A stretch of 25,308 nucleotides of DNA from Bacteroidota bacterium (GCA_963169595.1 CAUJFM010000096.1:1-25308); one strand, 5' to 3'. Positions 1-8,210 are shown, counted from the stretch's first letter. Notes: generated by a model not told the origin, from the letters alone. Numbers and translations: made by a program.

Positions 1-48
1 TGCCGCACCACCGTTGGTGTGGAGCAGGCCTCCGTGTTGGTCGAGTGA
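1..48 (+). other. possible C-terminal tail of an upstream gene
   Basis: Reading from base 1 in frame 1 gives a short open stretch (C-R-T-T-V-G-V-E-Q-A-S-V-L-V-E) that ends at TGA 46-48. It could be the last residues of a plus-strand protein converging on the minus-strand gene at 59. Fifteen codons cannot establish coding status or family. The opposite strand is also open here. Confidence 0.2.
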
Positions 49-58
49 GCTGGGTCCA

Positions 59-589
59 CTAGCGCACCCGTTCCCATTCGCCCTGCACGAGTCCGCTGGG
101 GAAGGTCTGGCTGCGCACATGCCTCACCGCGTGCTGCGGTCTACCGGCCTTGAACAAGCGGATGCCGCCGCCCAGGAGCACCGGGATGGTGGAGATGATG
201 TAGCGGTCGATGAGGTCGTGCAGGGCCAGGGTATGCACCAGCTGCGCGCCGCCATCGCAATAGATGCGCTGACCGTTCCGGGCCTTCAGCTCCTTCACCA
301 GGGCCACCGGGTCGCCGAAGTGGAAGCGGATGCGCTCGGTGGAGGGGCCGGGTCGTGAGGTGATCACGTACAGCATGCGCTCCGGATGCGGGTCGGGCAC
401 GCCCATGGCCGCCACCTTTTCGTAGGTGCGGCGGCCCATGATCACGGTGTCGCAGGTGGCTACGAAGGATGCATAGCCGTAGTCCTCGCCTTCCACGGCA
501 ACGGCGTTGAGGAAGGAGAGGTCCTCATCAGGCGGTGCGATGTAGCCGTCGAGGCTTTGGGCGATGTAGACGACGAGCTCGCGGGGCAT
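59..589 (-). CDS. dihydrofolate reductase family protein (RibD C-terminal domain)
   Basis: The 176-residue product has the RibD-C/DHFR fold pattern. It begins VVYIAQSLDGYIA (residues 6-18), has MGRRTYE at 51-57, Y-x-I-T-S-R-P at 74-80, the NADPH-binding CDGGAQL at 111-117, and IPVLLGGGIRLF at 135-146. Family members are NAD(P)H-dependent reductases of pterin- or pyrimidine-like substrates; the actual substrate cannot be told from sequence. The frame stays open upstream to 730, but the family starts at this ATG and the extra 47 residues look non-coding. No Shine-Dalgarno is present. A -7-like TTGTTTTG lies five bases upstream of the ATG. The stop is TAG at 59-61. Confidence 0.85.
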   Translation of the reverse strand: MPRELVVYIAQSLDGYIAPPDEDLSFLNAVAVEGEDYGYASFVATCDTVIMGRRTYEKVAAMGVPDPHPERMLYVITSRPGPSTERIRFHFGDPVALVKELKARNGQRIYCDGGAQLVHTLALHDLIDRYIISTIPVLLGGGIRLFKAGRPQHAVRHVRSQTFPSGLVQGEWERVR

Positions 590-739
590 GGGTGGGCAAA
601 ACAAGGGCATTGCGGAGCAGCAGGGTGCCGGATCGTGACCTACGGTGAGCGCTCCGGACCGGCATCCGAGCGTGTGGAGGTGCACTGCTCCGCGGCCATG
701 AGAGGATGGATTCCTTTTGCCGATGCCCACCGGGTGGGC

Positions 740-1183
740 TCAACCGCACAGGATGCGGCGGTGGTAGTCCAGTTGACCGAGGTGGTAGTTGAGGTGCCCG
801 TGGAGGTGCATCAGCAGTTCATCCGTGCGCCATTCCCGGTCCATGAGATGCTGCGGGAAGGTGTGTGCGAGCGCTGTGGGCTCGAGCGCGGCCAGTGTTC
901 CCAGCACCTCCATGCGCATGCGGTCCACCTCGGCGAGCAGTTCCGCGCGGGTCAAGCCTCGTGCGCTGAACTCATGTTCGCGGTCGCGCACGTAGGCCTG
1001 TCCGCCCAACGTGTGGCCGATGAAATGCCGCAGGTTCCCGCACAGGTGCAGGCACAGGGTGCCGCCGGGGTTGCTGATGGCACCGGCCGTGCGCCACAGG
1101 GAGGCATCGTCCGGATAGGCGGCCACAGCATCGCGCAGGCGCTGCAGGTCGCGGGCATAGAGGTCGTGCAACGGGGTGGTCAT
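740..1183 (-). CDS. DinB family protein (DUF1572-like putative metalloenzyme)
   Basis: The 147-residue product is a predicted four-helix bundle of the DinB/YfiT/DUF1572 superfamily. Characteristic segments are LCLHLCGNLRHFIGHTLGG (residues 43-61) and HLHGHLNYHLGQLDYHRR (126-143). H46, H130 and H134 are the likely metal triad. Some relatives are bacillithiol- or mycothiol-dependent S-transferases, but this branch has no assigned reaction. The ATG at 1183 is supported by a Bacteroidota-type promoter (1188-1216) only four bases away, which implies little or no leader. It lies upstream of, and may be transcribed with, the reductase at 59-589; however, 150 bases separate them and the reductase has its own -7-like sequence. 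Confidence 0.87.
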   Translation of the reverse strand: MTTPLHDLYARDLQRLRDAVAAYPDDASLWRTAGAISNPGGTLCLHLCGNLRHFIGHTLGGQAYVRDREHEFSARGLTRAELLAEVDRMRMEVLGTLAALEPTALAHTFPQHLMDREWRTDELLMHLHGHLNYHLGQLDYHRRILCG

Positions 1184-1187
1184 GTTG

Positions 1188-1216
1188 GAAAGTTAGCCGC
1201 ACCACACCCTCGGCAA
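1188..1216 (-). promoter_or_regulatory. Bacteroidota-type promoter for the DinB gene
   Basis: On the minus strand a TTG (1216-1214) is followed after 18 nt by TAACTTTC (1195-1188), one mismatch from the TAnnTTTG -7 consensus and within the usual 17-23 nt spacing. The ATG begins four bases after the element, so the transcript would be nearly or fully leaderless. This is motif evidence only. Confidence 0.5.
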
Positions 1217-1230
1217 AAGATGTGAGATGG

Positions 1231-1261
1231 TTGACCCCGGTGGCCATGGACCCTAATTTCG
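1231..1261 (+). promoter_or_regulatory. Bacteroidota-type promoter for the secreted protein at 1281
   Basis: TTG at 1231-1233 is followed after 20 nt by TAATTTCG (1254-1261), one mismatch from TAnnTTTG. The predicted start of transcription leaves a leader of only about 15 nt before the ATG at 1281. It is back-to-back with the DinB promoter. Confidence 0.5.
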
Positions 1262-1280
1262 GACGCCAAATCTTCCATCC

Positions 1281-2165
1281 ATGATCAGGAACCTTACGCT
1301 GCTCTCCCTGCTTCTTTCCACCGCCGTTCAAGCCCAGGTCACCGTGCAGTACAGCATGCTGGACCCCAACGGCATGCAGCTCACCATGTACCTGCTCACC
1401 GATCCCGGATCGGCCACCGAGCCTTCCAACGGCACCAACCAGACATGGGACCTGAGCACCGTGACCCTGCAGCCCATCGGCACGCTGGACTTCATTTCCG
1501 CGACCGGTACGCCCTATGCCGCCACCTATCCGGCCGCCAACTGGGTGTGGAGACAGAACGTCACCGGCCTGGGCAGCCAGTACATGTACCTCAACTTCAG
1601 CACCAGCGCCGTGGAGGTGCTGGCCACCGAGGTGCCGCTGCAGACGAACAACTACACCAACCCGAAGACCGTGCTGCAGTTCCCCTTCAGCCTGGGCCAG
1701 AGCGTGACGGACACCTACACGGACAACGATGGTACTTCCTCCGTCACCTGGACCTACGCGGGCCATGGCACGGCCATCACCCCGGTGGGCACCTTCTCCA
1801 ACATCGTGAAGGTGACGAGCACCGAGGATGACCTGGTGCTGTGGAACACCGCCCCGCTGCACCCCATGGTGATCGATGATGGCAGTTCGGTGCTGGTCTT
1901 CGGGCCCACCACGGCGGGCATCGGTGAGCAGGCAGCCCTGACAGCATTGACCTATCCCAACCCCTGCACCGACGTGCTCTACGTGGATGTGAACACCGCC
2001 GCACCCTGGTCGCTGGTGGACCTGCAGGGCCGTACCCTGGCCACCGGTTCGTTCATGGGCTGGGGAACGCAGGTGATCGACATCGCGGCGCTGGCCACCG
2101 GCAGCTACGTGCTGGTGCTGGGTGAAGGGGCCGTTCGGCGCTCCGTGCGCTTCAGCAAGGCCTGA
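1281..2165 (+). CDS. T9SS type A sorting domain-containing secreted protein
   Basis: The 294-residue product has a Sec signal peptide (MIRNLTLLSLLLSTAVQAQ, residues 1-19) and a body rich in Thr, Asn and aromatic residues, as expected for a beta-sandwich. The C-terminal Por/T9SS type A sorting domain begins near ALTYPNPCTDVLYVDV and contains SLVDLQGRTLATGS and ATGSYVLVLGEG. The sorting domain directs export through the type IX system across the outer membrane, followed by cleavage and often lipopolysaccharide anchoring. The middle (residues about 20-215) matches no family I can name, so the function is unknown. It has a promoter just upstream and a strong terminator just downstream, so it is probably a single-gene unit. 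Confidence 0.9.
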   Translation: MIRNLTLLSLLLSTAVQAQVTVQYSMLDPNGMQLTMYLLTDPGSATEPSNGTNQTWDLSTVTLQPIGTLDFISATGTPYAATYPAANWVWRQNVTGLGSQYMYLNFSTSAVEVLATEVPLQTNNYTNPKTVLQFPFSLGQSVTDTYTDNDGTSSVTWTYAGHGTAITPVGTFSNIVKVTSTEDDLVLWNTAPLHPMVIDDGSSVLVFGPTTAGIGEQAALTALTYPNPCTDVLYVDVNTAAPWSLVDLQGRTLATGSFMGWGTQVIDIAALATGSYVLVLGEGAVRRSVRFSKA

Positions 2166-2180
2166 TCGGATACCGCATCA

Positions 2181-2213
2181 CAGGGCGGGCCGGGGACCAT
2201 CCGGCCCGCCCTG
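2181..2213 (+). terminator. hairpin terminator after the type A cargo gene
   Basis: A perfect 13-bp inverted repeat (CAGGGCGGGCCGG at 2181-2193 paired with 2201-2213) encloses a 7-nt loop. It is followed by TTCGTTC and begins 15 nt after the TGA stop of the gene ending at 2165. Stem length, GC content and position fit an intrinsic terminator, although the T-run is weak. Confidence 0.72.
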
Positions 2214-2278
2214 TTCGTTCCCGCGCGTCGGCGCCGCCCCCTTTCGGTGCGATCTTCGCGCCCCGGTAGCTCCTTGGC

Positions 2279-4648
2279 ATGGCCCTTTCGCGCCCTTTCC
2301 TGCGTGTATCGCTCCTGCTGCTGGTCCTGTGGACCGGCCGTGCGGTGGCGCAGTGCACGGGCACCCCGGTGAGCTCGTTCCCCTACGTGGAGGGCTTCGA
2401 GGCGGGTCCGGCCTGGACCAGCGGCGGTTTCGGTAACGACTGGGCCTGGGGAACACCCGCCCACCCGCTCATCAACAGTGCCGGTGGCGGTACCAACAGC
2501 TGGTGCGTGGGTGGCCTCACCGGAACGGGCTATGCACCCGATGCCCTCAACTGGCTGGAGAGCCCCTGTTTCGACCTCAGCGCGCTGGACTATCCGGTGA
2601 TCTCGTTCAAGATATTCTGGGAGACCGAACGCATCTACGATGGCATGGTGCTGCAGTACTCATTGAACGGCGGCACCAATTGGAGCAATGTGGGCGCCTT
2701 CGGCGACCCGGTCGACTGCCTCAACCAGAACTGGTACAACGCGGGCAGCATCAACAACCTGGACGGTGTGTCGCCCCAGCATGGTTGGAGCGGTCGTGTG
2801 GGCCCCGATGCCGGGAATTGCGCGGGTGGCCAGGGCAGCGGCCAATGGGTCACCGCCTCACACTGCCTCACCGGTCTGGCTGGTCAGCCCAGTGTCAAGT
2901 TCAGGTTCCTCTTCGGCGCAGGCACCATCTGCAACAACTTCGACGGCATCGCCATCGACGACATCCGCATCGAGGAGCAGCCCCAGGCCACGGCCCAGCT
3001 GGACGCTGACTGCACGTCGGGCACGCCCACCTTCACGCTCACCATGACCCAGCTGTGCGCCGTGGACGTGGTGTGGAACTTCGGCGATCCCGCCTCGGGC
3101 GCGGCCAACACCGCCGATGGGCCGCTCGTGCAGCATGACTTCTCCGCACCGGGGAGCTACACAGTGACGGCCACGGCCACCACCCCGTGCGGCCAGCAGA
3201 TCAACAGGACACAGGTGTTCGAGGTGATCGATGTGCAACTGATCGCCACGTCCGCCACCTGCGACGCCACCAATGGTTCGCTGGAGGCGGTGGTCACGGG
3301 GGGCGTCGGGCCCTTCACCTACCAGTGGGATCCCGCACTGAGCAATGCCGCCTTGCAGACCGGACTGCCCGCGGGCACCTGGACGGTGACGGTGCTCAAC
3401 GCGCAAGGCTGTGCCGCATCGGCCACGGGCACGGTCACCGTGGGCAGCTCAGGGCTCGGCGTCACGGCCACGGCCACGGACGAGACCTGCGCCGGTGCTT
3501 CCGATGGCACGGCCACGGCGGTGGTGACCGGTGGTCCGGCCACGTCCGTTTCGTGGAGCCCTACAGGCGCCTCGGAGCTGAGCATCTCGGGCCTGGTCCC
3601 CGGTACGTACACGGTAACGGTGGACGATGCCGATGGCTGCGAGGCCTCGGCCAGCGTCACCGTGGATGCTGCACCCGACTTGGCCCTTTCCGCCGAGCAA
3701 CCCCCGCCGGTCTGCGCGGGTGAAGCGATCACCCTGCAGGCCACCGCCACGGGCGGCACCGGTCCGCTCACCTACACCTGGTCGCCCGATGGGCCGGAGG
3801 TCACGCCCGTGCAGAGCGGTACCTGGACCGTGAGCGTCACGGATGCCAACGGGTGTAGTGCCGGGCCGGTGGATGTGGCGGTGCAGGTGGTCTCCTTGTC
3901 GCAGCCTTCCTTGGTGGTGGCGCCGGATACCGTTTGCACGGGCGGTTGTGTTGCTTACCAGTTCGTTCCGCAGGCCGGTCTCACCGCTGCGTTCGATCAC
4001 GGCGATGGCAGCACGGGCAACGATCCGGAGCACTGCTTCCTCACACCGGGATCCTACATGGTGACCTTGACGCTGAGCGATGCCAATGGCTGTTCAGCAT
4101 CCACCACGGCGCCCGTTGCGGTGCTGCCCGTGCCGCAGGCCCTCTTTGCCGCGCCTTCGGTGGCCATCATCTCCGAGCCGCCGGTCACCCTCATGGCCGT
4201 GGGTGGAGGTGCCACGGCGTGGACCTGGGCCATCGATGGTCCGGGTACAGCGATCACCGCCGATGGTCCGGTGCTGCTGTTCTCCCCGCCAGAGGTGGGC
4301 TGCTACACCGTGACGCATGTGGCCATCAATTCCCTGGGTTGTGCCGATACCACCAGCGGCCCTCTGTGCGTGGAGGATGACTTCGCCGTGTATGCGCCCA
4401 ACTCCTTCACGCCGAACGATGATGCCATCAACGATGCCTTTGTGGTGGTGACCAGTGTGCAGCGGCCTGAACTGTTCGAGCTGCGCATCTGGGACCGCTG
4501 GGGCCGCGAGGTGTTCACGGGCAACGCACCGGAGGCCGGTTGGGACGGATCGGGCTGGCCGGTGGGCATCTACGCCTGGACCCTGCGGATGCGCGATTCG
4601 GAGGGCGGGTTGCGCGAGGCCCGCGGCCACGTTACGCTGCTGCGTTGA
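2279..4648 (+). CDS. large secreted PKD/SprB-repeat protein with T9SS type B (gliding motility-associated) C-terminus
   Basis: The 789-residue product has a signal peptide (1-25). A MAM/jelly-roll-like module (about 26-235) follows, with SWCVGG, PCFDLS and GIAIDDIRIE. Next come a PKD domain (about 240-318, WNFGD and PGSYTVTA), three SprB-like repeats (about 320-388, 394-463 and 470-535, each with a G-T-W/Y-T-V-x-V core and a Gly-Cys), a second PKD domain (about 545-620) and an Ig-like stretch. The CHU_C/type B sorting domain occupies 700-789 (YAPNSFTPNDDAINDAF, IWDRWGREVF, GWDGSGWPVGIYAW). The protein is presumably surface-exposed and adhesive, delivered by T9SS. Type B cargo often depends on a PorP/SprF-type partner encoded nearby, but none is visible here. 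Numerous Cys residues suggest disulfides. The stop lies six bases from the convergent ATPase gene. Confidence 0.93.
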   Translation: MALSRPFLRVSLLLLVLWTGRAVAQCTGTPVSSFPYVEGFEAGPAWTSGGFGNDWAWGTPAHPLINSAGGGTNSWCVGGLTGTGYAPDALNWLESPCFDLSALDYPVISFKIFWETERIYDGMVLQYSLNGGTNWSNVGAFGDPVDCLNQNWYNAGSINNLDGVSPQHGWSGRVGPDAGNCAGGQGSGQWVTASHCLTGLAGQPSVKFRFLFGAGTICNNFDGIAIDDIRIEEQPQATAQLDADCTSGTPTFTLTMTQLCAVDVVWNFGDPASGAANTADGPLVQHDFSAPGSYTVTATATTPCGQQINRTQVFEVIDVQLIATSATCDATNGSLEAVVTGGVGPFTYQWDPALSNAALQTGLPAGTWTVTVLNAQGCAASATGTVTVGSSGLGVTATATDETCAGASDGTATAVVTGGPATSVSWSPTGASELSISGLVPGTYTVTVDDADGCEASASVTVDAAPDLALSAEQPPPVCAGEAITLQATATGGTGPLTYTWSPDGPEVTPVQSGTWTVSVTDANGCSAGPVDVAVQVVSLSQPSLVVAPDTVCTGGCVAYQFVPQAGLTAAFDHGDGSTGNDPEHCFLTPGSYMVTLTLSDANGCSASTTAPVAVLPVPQALFAAPSVAIISEPPVTLMAVGGGATAWTWAIDGPGTAITADGPVLLFSPPEVGCYTVTHVAINSLGCADTTSGPLCVEDDFAVYAPNSFTPNDDAINDAFVVVTSVQRPELFELRIWDRWGREVFTGNAPEAGWDGSGWPVGIYAWTLRMRDSEGGLREARGHVTLLR

Positions 4649-4654
4649 GCGGGA

Positions 4655-7162
4655 TCACGCGGGCTCGGTGTGCCGCTTCCACGCCTTCACCCCTTCGTAC
4701 CAGACCACGCTGGCCAGGCCCAACAGCACGGCCACCACTTGCTGTCCGCCGGTGGGTGTGGACAGCTGGAAGAAGTCGCGGAGCACGGGTACGTGCAGCA
4801 AGGCCAGCAGCAGCACCACGGTGGCGAGCAGGATGCCGCGGATGAGCGGATTGCGGTAGGCGAGCGTGGTGAGGATGCTGTGGCGGAACGAACGGTTCAC
4901 GAGCGTGAGCGCGATGTTGGCCACCACCAGGGTGATGAACACCTGGGTGCGCACGCCATACTCGTCGAGCCCTTGTTGCACCGCCCACTGGTAGCTCCCC
5001 AAGGTGCCAACGGTGATCATCAGCCCCTGCACCAGACTGGTGCGCAGTTCGGTCCACGAGAGGAAGGTGAGGTCCAAGCGGCGCGGTGGTCGCTGCATGG
5101 TGCCGGCCTCCATCGGTTCGTTCTCGTAGGCGATGCTGCACGTGGGGCCCATCAGCAGCTCCAGGAAGATGACGTGTACCGGGGTGAAGATGTCCGGATA
5201 GGCCCAGCCCAGCAGCAAGGGCAGGGACACGGTGAGGATGATGGGGATGTGGATGCTGATGATGTACTGGATGGCCTTCTTCAGGTTGCTGTAGATGCGA
5301 CGACCGGCGGCCACGGCGTCCACCATGCGGCCCAGGTCATCGTCCATCAGCACCAGCGCGGCGGCCTCCTTCGCCAGTTCGCTGCCACGTTGGCCCATGG
5401 CCACCCCGATGTCCGCCGCCTTCAGCGCAGGGCCGTCGTTCACCCCATCGCCGGTCATGGCCACGATGTGCCCCTGTGCCTTCAGGGCCTTCACCACGCG
5501 CAGCTTGGCCTCGGGGAACATGCGCGTGTAGCAGTTGCTGGTCCGCACCACCGCGTCCAGCTGTTCCTCGGTGAGCGACCGCACGGCCTCGCCATCCATC
5601 ACCTCACCGGTGATCCCGAAGCCCACCGCGCGCGCCACGGCCTGCGTGGTGGTGGCATTGTCGCCGGTGATGATCACCGTGCGGATGCCCGCTTGGTGGA
5701 AGCTGTTGAACACATCGGCCATGTTCGCTTTCGGCGGGTCGTGGAAAGCGACGAGGCCGAGGTAGCTGGTGCACAGTTCCTGTTGCGTGGCCGGGTAGGT
5801 GGTCCCCTCGTGCAGGGTGAGCCCCACCGCCAGCACGCGGTAGCCCTGTGCGGCCAGGGCATCCACCTGCGCCAGCACAGTGCGCTGCTCCTCCGCGCTC
5901 ATTCCGCTGCAGGTCAGGATGGCCTCCGGTGCGCCCTTGGCCGCGATGATGCGACGTCCCGTGTCATCGGCGAACACATGGGTCATCATCGGCGGGAGGC
6001 CGCTCAGCGGGTATTCATGCACCATGCGGAAGGCGGGGCGCTCATCCACCGGCGCCAGGCGGGCATAGGCGGCGTGAAGCGCCTTCTCCATGGGGTCGAA
6101 GGGCACGGGCTCACTCGCCCACATCGCGGTGGCGAGGAAGCGCAGGCCGGGCTCATCGCGCAGGTCCTCAGGTGCACGTGGGTGCGACTCACCCTTCAGG
6201 TGCACCGCCGCCAGCTCCATGCGGTTCTCGGTGATGGTGCCGGTCTTGTCGGTGCAGATCACGGTGGCGGCGCCCAGGGTCTCCACGGTGCGGGCCTGTT
6301 TCACCAGCACGCCCAGCCGCATCATGCGCCAGGCGCCCAGCGCCATGAAGGTGGTGAAGGCCACGGGGATCTCCTCGGGCAGGATGCTCATGGCCAGCGT
6401 GAGACCCTTCAACAGGCTGTCCAGCAGGTCGCCGCTGGCCAGGTAGTTCAAGCCCCACACCAGGGCGAAGAACAGCGCGCCCACCAGGGCCATGCGCCGC
6501 ACGAAGCGCCGGATCTGGCGTTCCAGCGGCGACCGCTCAGCGGCAAGCCCGGCCAGGGTGGTGCCGATGCGCCCCAGCTCGGTGTCCCTGCCCACCGCCG
6601 TGACACGCACCACCGCCAGACCGCCCACGGCCTGCGTGCCCCGGTACACGTGACCGGAGCGGTCCTCGGTCACGGACTTCGATACGGAGAATGCCTCGCC
6701 GGTGAGGATGGACTCGTTCACCGCGAAGTCGTTCGCATGCACCACCTGTCCGTCGGCGGGGACCAGGCTGCCTTCGCTCACCACCGCCAGGTCGCCCACC
6801 ACCAGTTCCTCCGCGGTCAGCTCCACCACCGCGTTGTTGCGGATCACGCGGGCCTTGGCCTCTGCGAAGCGGGCCAGGGCCTCCAATGCACGTCGGCTGC
6901 GGTGGTCCTGGTACAGGGAGATCGCGCTCACCAGCACGATGGCCCCCAGCATGAACCACGCCTCGCTGCGCTGTCCCAGCAGGAAGTAGATGATCCCCGC
7001 CGCCACCAGGAGCAGGAACATGGGCTCCTTCACAGTGGACCATAAGGCCACCCATAGCCCATCGTGCGTGCGTTGTTCCAGGTCGTTGCTCCCATGTGCC
7101 TTCCGGGAGGCCTCCACGTCGGTGTCGTTAAGACCAGCGAAGGGGAAGGGGTTGGTGGCCAT
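4655..7162 (-). CDS. cation-translocating P-type ATPase (P2-like, HAD-IC family)
   Basis: The 835-residue product carries the full P-type set. The actuator loop LTGEA is at 153-157 (TGE 154-156), the phosphorylation motif DKTGT at 305-309 (D305), the nucleotide-site KGAPE at 409-413 and the hinge TGDGVND at 570-576. About ten hydrophobic segments are visible (for example 48-62, 70-84, 224-241, 253-272, 633-651, 661-678, 712-730, 740-756, 775-792 and 805-821). The N-terminus resembles the cation ATPase N-terminal domain, with no heavy-metal CxxC domain, so it is not a Cu/Zn (P1B) pump. The TM4 motif is LPEEIP (261-266), not the PEGLP of Ca2+ pumps. TM6 reads ELLMGPTCSIAYENEP, lacking the residues equivalent to SERCA N796 and D800. 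The transported ion is therefore unknown; export of a divalent cation or H+/Na+ is possible. Confidence 0.93.
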   Translation of the reverse strand: MATNPFPFAGLNDTDVEASRKAHGSNDLEQRTHDGLWVALWSTVKEPMFLLLVAAGIIYFLLGQRSEAWFMLGAIVLVSAISLYQDHRSRRALEALARFAEAKARVIRNNAVVELTAEELVVGDLAVVSEGSLVPADGQVVHANDFAVNESILTGEAFSVSKSVTEDRSGHVYRGTQAVGGLAVVRVTAVGRDTELGRIGTTLAGLAAERSPLERQIRRFVRRMALVGALFFALVWGLNYLASGDLLDSLLKGLTLAMSILPEEIPVAFTTFMALGAWRMMRLGVLVKQARTVETLGAATVICTDKTGTITENRMELAAVHLKGESHPRAPEDLRDEPGLRFLATAMWASEPVPFDPMEKALHAAYARLAPVDERPAFRMVHEYPLSGLPPMMTHVFADDTGRRIIAAKGAPEAILTCSGMSAEEQRTVLAQVDALAAQGYRVLAVGLTLHEGTTYPATQQELCTSYLGLVAFHDPPKANMADVFNSFHQAGIRTVIITGDNATTTQAVARAVGFGITGEVMDGEAVRSLTEEQLDAVVRTSNCYTRMFPEAKLRVVKALKAQGHIVAMTGDGVNDGPALKAADIGVAMGQRGSELAKEAAALVLMDDDLGRMVDAVAAGRRIYSNLKKAIQYIISIHIPIILTVSLPLLLGWAYPDIFTPVHVIFLELLMGPTCSIAYENEPMEAGTMQRPPRRLDLTFLSWTELRTSLVQGLMITVGTLGSYQWAVQQGLDEYGVRTQVFITLVVANIALTLVNRSFRHSILTTLAYRNPLIRGILLATVVLLLALLHVPVLRDFFQLSTPTGGQQVVAVLLGLASVVWYEGVKAWKRHTEPA

Positions 7163-7180
7163 GGCGGGCGTTTGCCGTCG

Positions 7181-7188
7181 TCAAGGTA
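7181..7188 (-). promoter_or_regulatory. possible -7 element for the P-type ATPase
   Basis: TACCTTGA on the minus strand lies 18 nt upstream of the ATG. It resembles the TACCTT-type elements before several other genes here, but has no TTG at the proper distance. Tentative. Confidence 0.25.
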
Positions 7189-7298
7189 GCCGCTTGCTCC
7201 GAATGCCCATGCTGGCCGGCTGGAGGGTCGTCAGGATGAGGTGGTCCATTCCGCTCACCACGAAAGGACCGTGACCGACCGAAGGTCACCACCCGTCT

Positions 7299-8159
7299 TC
7301 AGGATACACCCTGCCCCGGGCCGCACAGGGCCTCAGCATCGGCCAGCACGGCGGCGAAGCGCGGCGGCCTCACCAAGGCATCATGCAGGGCCTCCGGATG
7401 TTCCAGCACATCGCGCACCAGCACCAGCCCCCGTTGCAACAGGCGCTCCTTCTCGGCCTTGGTGAGGCTGCCCAGACAGGTGAGCGGATAGAGGCCGCTA
7501 CGGTCGATGCGGTCGCGCAGGCTGCCCTTCGCGGGGTGGTCCCAGCTCACCATGCGCAGGCCGGCGCATTGGCCGTATTGCAGCGCATCGCTGGTGAAGC
7601 GCGTGTTGGTCACCAGCCAGCCCTGCAGATGACGGGTGCCGTTGTCGGGGTGCGTGCGCCATTGCTCGGCCACATCGAGGAAGCGGGCCTGGATGTAGAG
7701 CGGCACCTTCACATCGCAGATGCGCCCGGGTGTGTTGTGGTACTTGCACTCCACCACGTAGTGCTGGGAGTCCTTGTCCGCCACCACGTCCACCTCGTGC
7801 GCCACGCAACGGCCCTGTACGGTGACGCCCACTTGGACCGTGTACCCATCGTGTGCCAGGATACGCCCGATGAACCGCTCGAACGGGAAGCCGGAAGGGC
7901 CGAGGTCGAGGATGCCCTGCTTCAGCCGGTACCGCGCTGCGGTCCGGTGCGACCGTTTGTGCAGCAGTCCGAAGGCCATGCGGTAGAGCTGCCGGGTGGA
8001 CATGCCCTGGGAGATCCGCGCTGCCACCTGCTCCACGATGGCGGAGGCCACCTCAGGTTCCGCACCGGCACGTTGCAGGGAGGTGCGCAGCTTGTCTTCG
8101 TCGAAAGGGACCAGTTCGCCACTGGCCTTGGTGATGTAAAGCGTGCCGGGGGTCGACAT
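7299..8159 (-). CDS. ATP-cone domain fused to a PD-(D/E)XK (Mrr-like) endonuclease
   Basis: The 286-residue product begins with an ATP-cone (about 5-85: YITKASGELVPFDEDKL, then MSTRQLYRMAF), the nucleotide-sensing module known from NrdR and class I/III ribonucleotide reductases. A restriction-endonuclease-like core follows: E94 in GPSGFPFERF, D124 in HEVDVVA, E137-C-K139 in YVVECKYH, then YIQAR with Q157, giving an E...D...ExK...Q catalytic pattern. The tail (about 224-250, LYPLTCLGSLTKAEKERLL) could form a helix-hairpin-helix-like DNA contact. I recall this architecture as conserved in Bacteroidota, but know no characterised role. The inferred role is a DNA nuclease gated by ATP/dATP. The frame extends three codons to a TTG at 8168; the ATG at 8159 is preferred. 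No methyltransferase is adjacent, which argues against a classical restriction system. Confidence 0.85.
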   Translation of the reverse strand: MSTPGTLYITKASGELVPFDEDKLRTSLQRAGAEPEVASAIVEQVAARISQGMSTRQLYRMAFGLLHKRSHRTAARYRLKQGILDLGPSGFPFERFIGRILAHDGYTVQVGVTVQGRCVAHEVDVVADKDSQHYVVECKYHNTPGRICDVKVPLYIQARFLDVAEQWRTHPDNGTRHLQGWLVTNTRFTSDALQYGQCAGLRMVSWDHPAKGSLRDRIDRSGLYPLTCLGSLTKAEKERLLQRGLVLVRDVLEHPEALHDALVRPPRFAAVLADAEALCGPGQGVS

Positions 8160-8164
8160 GACGG

Positions 8165-8172
8165 GCAAGGTA
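8165..8172 (-). promoter_or_regulatory. possible -7 element for the ATP-cone nuclease
   Basis: TACCTTGC lies five bases upstream of the ATG at 8159, matching the spacing seen before other genes in this window. No -33 TTG is seen, so this is tentative. Confidence 0.25.
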
Positions 8173-8182
8173 CCATGGGGCT

Positions 8183-8210
8183 GGGTGATGGGCCATGCGC
8201 TTCATCACCC
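8183..8210 (-). terminator. possible terminator hairpin after the Asp-box protein gene
   Basis: GGGTGATG (8183-8190) and CATCACCC (8203-8210) form a perfect 8-bp stem with a 12-nt loop. It starts 12 nt past the stop codon of the gene ending at 8223. No T-run follows on the minus strand, so it could be a processing hairpin rather than an intrinsic terminator. Confidence 0.4.

Noticed and set aside
386..1225. A 279-codon plus-strand frame opposite the reductase and DinB genes
   Set aside because: Both minus-strand genes have clear family motifs; this frame is low-complexity Val/His/Gly-rich and spans their intergenic region.
4670..7045. A 791-codon open frame antisense to the P-type ATPase
   Set aside because: The opposite strand encodes a complete, motif-perfect ATPase; the antisense product is His/Gly/Gln-rich without any recognisable fold.
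7271..7289. Inverted repeat GTGACC / GGTCAC with a 7-nt spacer upstream of the ATPase
   Set aside because: Only 6 bp per arm; expected often by chance in high-GC DNA and no second copy is seen. It could be an operator but is unsupported.
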